The position numbers and the translations under genes were made by a program. A model generated the notes under the pieces. It worked only from the letters and a program-made list of their open reading frames with translations. It did no database searches and was not told the DNA's origin. From Phytohabitans rumicis (lineage in GTDB: Bacteria; Actinomycetota; Actinomycetes; Mycobacteriales; Micromonosporaceae), in the NCBI RefSeq assembly GCF_011764445.1, contig NZ_BLPG01000001.1:2170001-2234000 (forward strand): a stretch of 64,000 nucleotides of DNA, given 5' to 3'. Below are positions 59,086 to 64,000 of this stretch, one piece after another. Numbering within the stretch: position 1 is the first letter of the stretch; each line of letters begins with the position of its first letter.

Positions 59086-61826
59086 TCATCCGTGGTAGTC
59101 GCCGGGGACCAGCCGAACGCCCGGCTGGTGCGCCCAGGTCGGGATGAAGTCCGGCGCGCCGCCGTTCGTGATCTTCCAGCTGCCGTCGCCGTTGGCGAAC
59201 GCCACCGGGATCGACGCCCAGCCCGGCGTCTGCCGCACCAGCGCGATGTCGGTCAACCCGTTGCCGTTGAAGTCGCCGGGCACCAGGCGGACGCCGGGCT
59301 GGTGCGCCCACGTCGGGATGAAGTCCGGCGCGCCGCCGTTCGTGATCTTCCAGCTGCCGTCCCCTTGCGCGAACGCCACCGGGATCGACGCCCAGCCCGG
59401 CGTCTGCCGCACCAGCGCGATGTCGGTCAACCCGTTCCCGTTGAAGTCACCGGCGACGATGCGCACACCCGGCTGGTGCGCCCAGTCGGTGATGAAGTCC
59501 GGCGCGGGCGCGTTCGTCACGGTCCACGTGCCGTCGCCGTTCGCGAACGCGATCGGGATGGTCGCCCAGCCCGGCGTCTGCCGGACGAGCGCGATGTCCG
59601 TCAGGCCGTTGCCGTTGAAATCACCCGCGATCAGCCGCACACCCGGCTGATGCGCCCAGTCCGGAATGAAGTTCGGCGCCGCACCATTGGTGATCGACCA
59701 CGAACCGTCCCCTGCGCGAACGCCACCGGAATGCTGCCCCAGCCCGGCGTCTGGCGCACCAACGCGATATCCGTCAACCCGTTCCCGTTGAAATCACCCG
59801 CGATCAGCCGCACACCCGGCTGATGCGCCCAGTCCGGAATGAAGTTCGGCGCCGCACCATTCGTGATCGACCACGAACCATCCCCCTGCGCGAACGCCAC
59901 CGGAATGCTGCCCCAGCCCGGCGTCTGACGCACCAACGCGATATCCGTCAACCCGTTCCCGTTGAAATCACCCGGGACCACCCGCACACCCGGCTGATGC
60001 GCCCAGTCCGGAATGAAGTTCGGCGCCGCACCATTCGTGATCGACCACGAACCATCCCCCTGCGCGAACGCCACCGGAATCGAAGCCCACCCCGGCGTCT
60101 GGCGCACCAGCGCGATGTCGGTCGAGCCGTTCCCGTTGAAGTCGCCCTGAACCACCCGGACGCCCGGCTGGTGCGCCCAGTCCGGGATGAAGTTCGGCGC
60201 GCCGCCGTTGGTGATCCGCCAGCTGCCGTCGCCGTTGGAGAACGCCACCGGGATCGACGCCCAGCCCGGCGTCTGCCGGACCAGCGCGATGTCCCGGCCC
60301 TGCACGACCGACACGCTGGCGGCGGCCGCCTGGACGGCCAGCAGCGCGTTGACGCGGCCGAAGCCGTAGTCGTCGTTGTGCCCGTTCGCGTCGTAGGCGA
60401 CGCCGCCGATCTTCTCGGCCGTGTCGCGCATGATCTGGCGCAGTTCGTCCCTGGTGAGCGCCGGGTTCATCGAGAGGGCCAGCGCGGCGCACCCGGCCGC
60501 GCAGGGAGCGGCGAAGCTGGTGCCGGTGCTCGGGCCGTACCCGTTGGTGTTGGTGCTGACGACGGCGACGCCGGGCGCGATGAGCTCGACCTCGGGCCCG
60601 CGCGCGGCATTGTCTTCCAGGTCGAACCGGGTGGACCGGACGACCGCGATGACGTCGGCGTGCGAGACCACCTCGTCCTGCAGGATGTTGACGTTGTTGC
60701 CGTTGCTGGCCGCCCAGAAGATCGCCAGGCCCCGGCCGCCCCGGCCGTTCGCCGCGGCGAACTCGATCGCCAGGCGCAGCGTCTCGGTCAGGTCCCAGTC
60801 CGCCCCATTGGGCCCGAGGCTGCTGACCAGGATGTCCGCGCCGGTGTTCGGGTCGGCGCCGGGCACCTCCATGGCCGGGTTGGCCGCGTACGCCACGGCC
60901 TGCGCCAGCGTGGTCTGCGTGCCGACCTGGTCGCCGAGGCACGCGATCAGCATCAGCTCGGACTCCGGAGCCGCGCCGCAGCCGCCGACCCCGTTGCTGT
61001 GCCGCGCGCCCACCATGCCGGCGCAGAACGTGCCGTGGTTGCTGCCCGGCATGCCGGCGGTGCCCTGCACGAAGGTGTCGTTGTTCTGGAAGAAGCCGGA
61101 GGTCGGCAGCACGGCGGCCTGCAGGTCCTCGTGGTTGGCGTTGAACCCGTTGTCGATGACGGCCACCCGGATGCCGGCGCCGCGGGTCTGGTCCCACGCC
61201 TCCTCGGCGCTCACGTCGGCGCCCGCGGTGCCGCCGGCCTGGCCGGTGTTGCGCCACTGCCACTGCTCCGCGAAGCGCGGGTCGGTCGGCGTGAAGCGCT
61301 GCGGGACGTGCTCGACCAGGCTCGGCTCGGCCAGCGTGAAGCGCTCGTCCGCACTGAGGTCGACCGACGCGGCCAGCGCGTCCGGGTGCGCCGCGGTCTC
61401 GACCACGAACAGGTTGGGCGCGAACCGCAGCCGGGCCCGCAGCTCCAGGTGGTGCTCGGCCAGGACCTGCTCGGCCTCCTCCGCCGACAGGCTCTCGCTG
61501 AGCTGCACGTTGAGCCGGCGCGTCACGATGCCGAACCGCCCGTTCGGCCGGCGTACCAGCTTGCCGACGTCCTCGGTGTCGGGCATCGGCGCCGCCTCGC
61601 TCATCCGGCTCGTCGTGTCGGCCGACGGCTCGACGAAGACCCACCGCGCGCGCTCGAACGCCTCCATCGTGTCGTCCGGTACGCCGACGTCCCGACCGTC
61701 GGTGACGGTGCCCAGCGAGGCCGCCGTGGCGCGGGCGTCGCGGGCCGACGGGGCCTTGACGGCCACCACATTGTCGATTTCCTCTACGGTCTTGCGCTCT
61801 CCGCGCACGTAGTATTCGCGATCCAT
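59086..61826 (-). CDS. Subtilisin-like (S8) protease with seven-blade FG-GAP propeller (apparent frameshift)
   Basis: 913 residues once the C4 run 59709-59712 is restored to C5 as in the neighbouring repeats. An N-terminal region (1-180) resembles an inhibitory prodomain (VEEIDNVVAVKAPSARD, RRLNVQLSESLSAEEAEQVL). The S8 domain (about 185-505) has Asp225 (RVAVIDNG), His264 (NHGTFCAGM), Asn375 (WAASNGNN) and Ser437 (GTSFAAPCAAG), so it is probably active. The propeller is at 512-913. There is no Sec/Tat signal: ATG 61826, preceded by GAGAGGAG, starts MDREYYVRGERKTVEE. First gene of the operon; an 87-base divergent spacer separates it from osmC. How it leaves the cell, or whether it does, is unclear. 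Confidence 0.88.
59089..60293 (-). repeat. Seven 174-bp FG-GAP blade repeats (S8 protein)
   Basis: Six full 58-residue units plus a shorter last one ending GDYHG, as in the M14 protein. Exactly one base is missing from the expected 1206 (7 units), within the fourth unit at 59709-59712, where sibling units have one more C (for example around 59882-59886). Units are near-identical at DNA level. Confidence 0.95.
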
Positions 61827-61913
61827 CGCGTGCTCCTCTCGCTGGTTGAGGGAGCCCCCGCCGGTGGCGAGAAATACGACAGGGTCGTTGATTTGCCAGG
61901 TAGGTTTCTCCGC

Positions 61914-62339
61914 ATGGCTGGGGAGAGCTTGCGCACCGTGGAGATCGAACGGACCGTGGTCGGCCGGCACGTCGTACGCAATGTGCGCGGCGGCGAACTA
62001 TCGGTCGGCCAGGGCAAGGACGCCGACTTCACGCCCGTCGAGCTGCTCTTGGCGGCCATCGGCGCGTGCACGGCGCTCGATGTGGACGTGCTGGTCAGCC
62101 GGCGCGCCGAGCCCACCGCGTTCGCGGTACGGGTGACCGGTGACAAGGTGCGCGACGAGGCCGGCGGCAACCTGATGACCAACCTGGCGTTCGAGTTCAC
62201 CGTGACGTTCCCCGAGGGCGAGGCCGGCGACCAGGCCCGGGAGGCCCTGCCCCGCGCCATCCGGATGTCCCACGACCGCCTCTGCGTCGTCTCCCGCACG
62301 GTCGAGCTCGGCACGCCCATCTCGACCGGGCCGCTCTAG
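61914..62339 (+). CDS. OsmC-family thiol peroxidase-like protein
   Basis: 141 residues. The two reactive cysteines of the family are present, in AAIGACTALDVDVL (about 53) and SHDRLCVVSRTVELG (about 123). The N-terminal VGRHVVRNVRGGELSVGQGKDADFTPVELLLAAIGA is characteristic. OsmC/Ohr proteins reduce organic hydroperoxides; this belongs to the OsmC/YhfA-like branch. ATG 61914 is close to the ribosome-binding AGGTAGG. It is divergent from the S8 protease and precedes a PucR-like regulator on the same strand. Confidence 0.88.
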   Translation: MAGESLRTVEIERTVVGRHVVRNVRGGELSVGQGKDADFTPVELLLAAIGACTALDVDVLVSRRAEPTAFAVRVTGDKVRDEAGGNLMTNLAFEFTVTFPEGEAGDQAREALPRAIRMSHDRLCVVSRTVELGTPISTGPL

Positions 62340-62357
62340 GGCGCCTACCCTGGCGGA

Positions 62358-63410
62358 ATGCAGGGGCTGCTGCTGCGGCTGGCCGAACTGGACGCGGACG
62401 CCGAAAACGCCGTGCGGGTCATCGCGTACTTCGACGAGCTGGTGCGCCACCACGCCGACGCGGTGACGGTCCTGCGTGCCGCGGTGGTGGTCGCCCGCTG
62501 CCCGGCCGGCCTGCGCGACCCGGCGGACGGGCAGCACCTGCGCATGGCGACCGACGGCCGACGTACCCGGATCGAGGCGCCCCCGCCCACCGCCGCCACC
62601 CGGACGCTGGACGAGAGCGGCCTGCTGGTCTGGCTGGAACGCGACGGCGCGCCGCAGCCGCTCGACGCGATCATCCTGGAGCGCTTCGCGGTGGCCGCGG
62701 AGGTGGCCGTCGACCGGGCGCGCGGCCACGCCCCCGCGATCGACGACCCGGCGCTCGTCGAACTGGTGCTCGCGGCGGGCACCGGGCCCGCCGAGCGCGG
62801 GCGGGCGCTGCGCCTACTCGGCCTGCGTCCGGACGTCCCGCTCCGCGTGCTGGCCGCACCCGGCGGCGCCGCCGAGCGCATCGTGAAGGATCTGGTACGC
62901 GCCGGCCGCCTCGCCCGCGGTGCGGAACTGGGCGACGCCGCCGCCGTCCTCACCACCGGCGCCCCGTTGGCCGACGTAGGCGACGTGGGGCCGCTCGGGG
63001 TTGGCCCGGCCGTGCCCCCGGACGCAGCCGGACGCTCCTGGGCCGGTGCGCGGGCCGCGCTGCGCCTGGCCTCGGGGACAGTGGTCGTCTGGGACGACCT
63101 CGGCCCGCTGGCGCTGGTCGCCGAGCACGTCCCGGACTCGGCGATCGGCGATCTCGAGGAGGTACGCCGGCTGGAGGCGCTCGCCGGCACCGCGCCCGGC
63201 CGGGAGGCGATCGCCGCACTGGAGGCGCTCTGCGCGCACGGGTCGCTTCGGCGGGCGGCGGAGGCCGTACACCTGCATCACAGCTCGATGGCCGCGCGGA
63301 TCGCGCGGGCACAGGCGGCCCTGGGATACGTGGTGGACGCCCCCGCCGGACGGCAGCGGGCCTACCTGGCATTGCGCCTGTGGTCCATGTGGCGCGCCCG
63401 CCGACCGTGA
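62358..63410 (+). CDS. PucR-like C-terminal HTH regulator
   Basis: 350 residues. The N-terminal and middle region looks GAF- or ligand-binding-like (about 1-110), and the C-terminal segment (about 270-345, EEVRRLEALAGTAPGREAIAALEALCAHGSLRRAAEAVHLHHSSMAARIARAQAALGY) is the PucR-type helix-turn-helix (HTH_30) for DNA binding. Family target genes are often catabolic. It starts 18 bases after the osmC stop. Its stop abuts the stop of the convergent esterase. Confidence 0.82.
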   Translation: MQGLLLRLAELDADAENAVRVIAYFDELVRHHADAVTVLRAAVVVARCPAGLRDPADGQHLRMATDGRRTRIEAPPPTAATRTLDESGLLVWLERDGAPQPLDAIILERFAVAAEVAVDRARGHAPAIDDPALVELVLAAGTGPAERGRALRLLGLRPDVPLRVLAAPGGAAERIVKDLVRAGRLARGAELGDAAAVLTTGAPLADVGDVGPLGVGPAVPPDAAGRSWAGARAALRLASGTVVVWDDLGPLALVAEHVPDSAIGDLEEVRRLEALAGTAPGREAIAALEALCAHGSLRRAAEAVHLHHSSMAARIARAQAALGYVVDAPAGRQRAYLALRLWSMWRARRP

Positions 63411-64000
63411 TTACGGTTGGCGGGTGAGCCAGCGGCGCAGCGCTGCCACTCGCAGGTCGTGGGCCTGTCGGGCCAGCGCCGTCTCGGGGGCGAGCATCTC
63501 CCAGGCGTGAAACACGCCCGGGTAGACGTGGAACTCGGTCGACACGCCGGCCTCGGACAGCCGCCGGGCGTACGCGTAGCACTCGTCCCGGAAGACCTCC
63601 AGCTCGGTGACGTCGATGTACGTACGTGGCAGCGCGGTGAGGTCGGCGGCGCGGGCCGGCGCGGCGTACGGCGACACGGCCTCGGTGCCCCGGCGCTCGC
63701 CGAGCAGGGCGTTCCAGCCCAGCTCGCTGGCTTCCCAGTTCCAGCTCGGCCACTCGCCGGAGAACTCCCGGGCGGACGGGCTGTCGTTGCCGTCGTCCAG
63801 CATCGGGTAGATCAACATCTGCATCGCCAGGGCCGGGCCGCCGCGGTCGCGGGCCAGCAACGCCGTACCCGCGGCGAGGCCGCCCCCGGCGCTGCCGCCG
63901 GCCACCGCGATCCTGTCCGGGTCGAAGCCCAGCTCGGCGGCGTTCTTGGCGACCCACACCAGGCCGGCGTAGCAGTCCTCGACCGGGGCCGGGTCGGGGT
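63411..64000 (-). CDS. Alpha/beta hydrolase, HSL/lipase type (5' end outside window)
   Basis: The C-terminal about 196 residues are present; the gene continues past the window edge, so the start and the HGGG oxyanion motif are not seen. Visible motifs: [28 protein letters not shown] with nucleophile Ser in [15 protein letters not shown], catalytic Asp in [19 protein letters not shown], and His in [11 protein letters not shown]. It belongs to the hormone-sensitive lipase/esterase group that hydrolyses short acyl esters. Confidence 0.87.
   Translation of the reverse strand, partial: PDPAPVEDCYAGLVWVAKNAAELGFDPDRIAVAGGSAGGGLAAGTALLARDRGGPALAMQMLIYPMLDDGNDSPSAREFSGEWPSWNWEASELGWNALLGERRGTEAVSPYAAPARAADLTALPRTYIDVTELEVFRDECYAYARRLSEAGVSTEFHVYPGVFHAWEMLAPETALARQAHDLRVAALRRWLTRQP

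Noticed and set aside
56452-61826. Protease genes as pseudogenes
   Set aside because: One base each restores complete proteins with all catalytic residues and a seven-unit propeller, and sibling repeats prove the missing C in the S8 case.
1-64000. tRNA, rRNA, CRISPR array, prophage or complete insertion sequence
   Set aside because: No cloverleaf-like or rRNA sequence, regularly spaced array, transposase, integrase or phage structural gene could be recognised.

Overview
The window is very GC-rich actinobacterial DNA. The complete division and cell-wall (dcw) cluster, mesodiaminopimelate-type MurE, MurT/GatD, a large LuxR-type ATPase regulator, a SARP-type regulator, many secreted proteins and frequent GTG starts point to a filamentous member of the Micromonosporaceae (inference from gene content; no 16S rRNA is present).

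Region 1 (about 0.2-21.0 kb, minus strand) is the dcw cluster, transcribed right to left: mraZ, rsmH, ftsL, ftsI, murE, murF, mraY, ftsW, murG, murC, ftsQ, ftsZ, yggS, sepF, yggT, divIVA. It is followed by a membrane protein with a Zn-site-like tail, a DUF167 protein and a CPA1-type cation/proton antiporter. Two usual members are absent: murD, whose normal place between mraY and ftsW is a 971-bp gap full of palindromic repeats, and pgeF/yfiH, normally between ftsZ and yggS.

Region 2 (21.3-27 kb) holds an NlpC/P60 wall hydrolase behind a c-di-AMP (ydaO-type) riboswitch, the lipid II amidation pair murT-gatD with a TVP38-type membrane protein, a secreted C39-like protease, a perfect bidirectional terminator and a TetR regulator divergent from a HelD-like helicase.

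Region 3 (29-48 kb) is accessory: a SARP/BTAD regulator fused to an ABATE/CGNR domain, methyltransferases, a PemK-like protein, DUF427, redox flavoproteins, hydrolases, an 860-residue LuxR-family regulator, a free-standing CBM2-FnIII protein, an SMP-30 lactonase divergent from a LacI regulator, and an ECF sigma factor with its membrane partner.

Region 4 (48-64 kb) holds a GH30 glycosidase with a LacI-type operator, a beta-carbonic anhydrase, a molybdopterin oxidoreductase, and a striking three-gene operon: subtilisin with a seven-blade FG-GAP propeller, a small propeptide-like protein, and an M14 carboxypeptidase carrying almost the same propeller. OsmC, a PucR-type regulator and a truncated esterase end the window.

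Two patterns run through the whole window. First, dispersed intergenic palindromes: seven copies of a 63-bp oriented element (family A), three of family B, two of a 54-bp family C, and single hairpins, one of them inside the ftsI coding region. Most begin and end in GATCA. Second, ten genes are broken by 13 apparent single-base losses, most of them in G/C runs. Adding back the lost bases restores full-length, in-frame proteins in every case, so these look like assembly undercalls and not pseudogenes. Affected genes are given over their full restored span.
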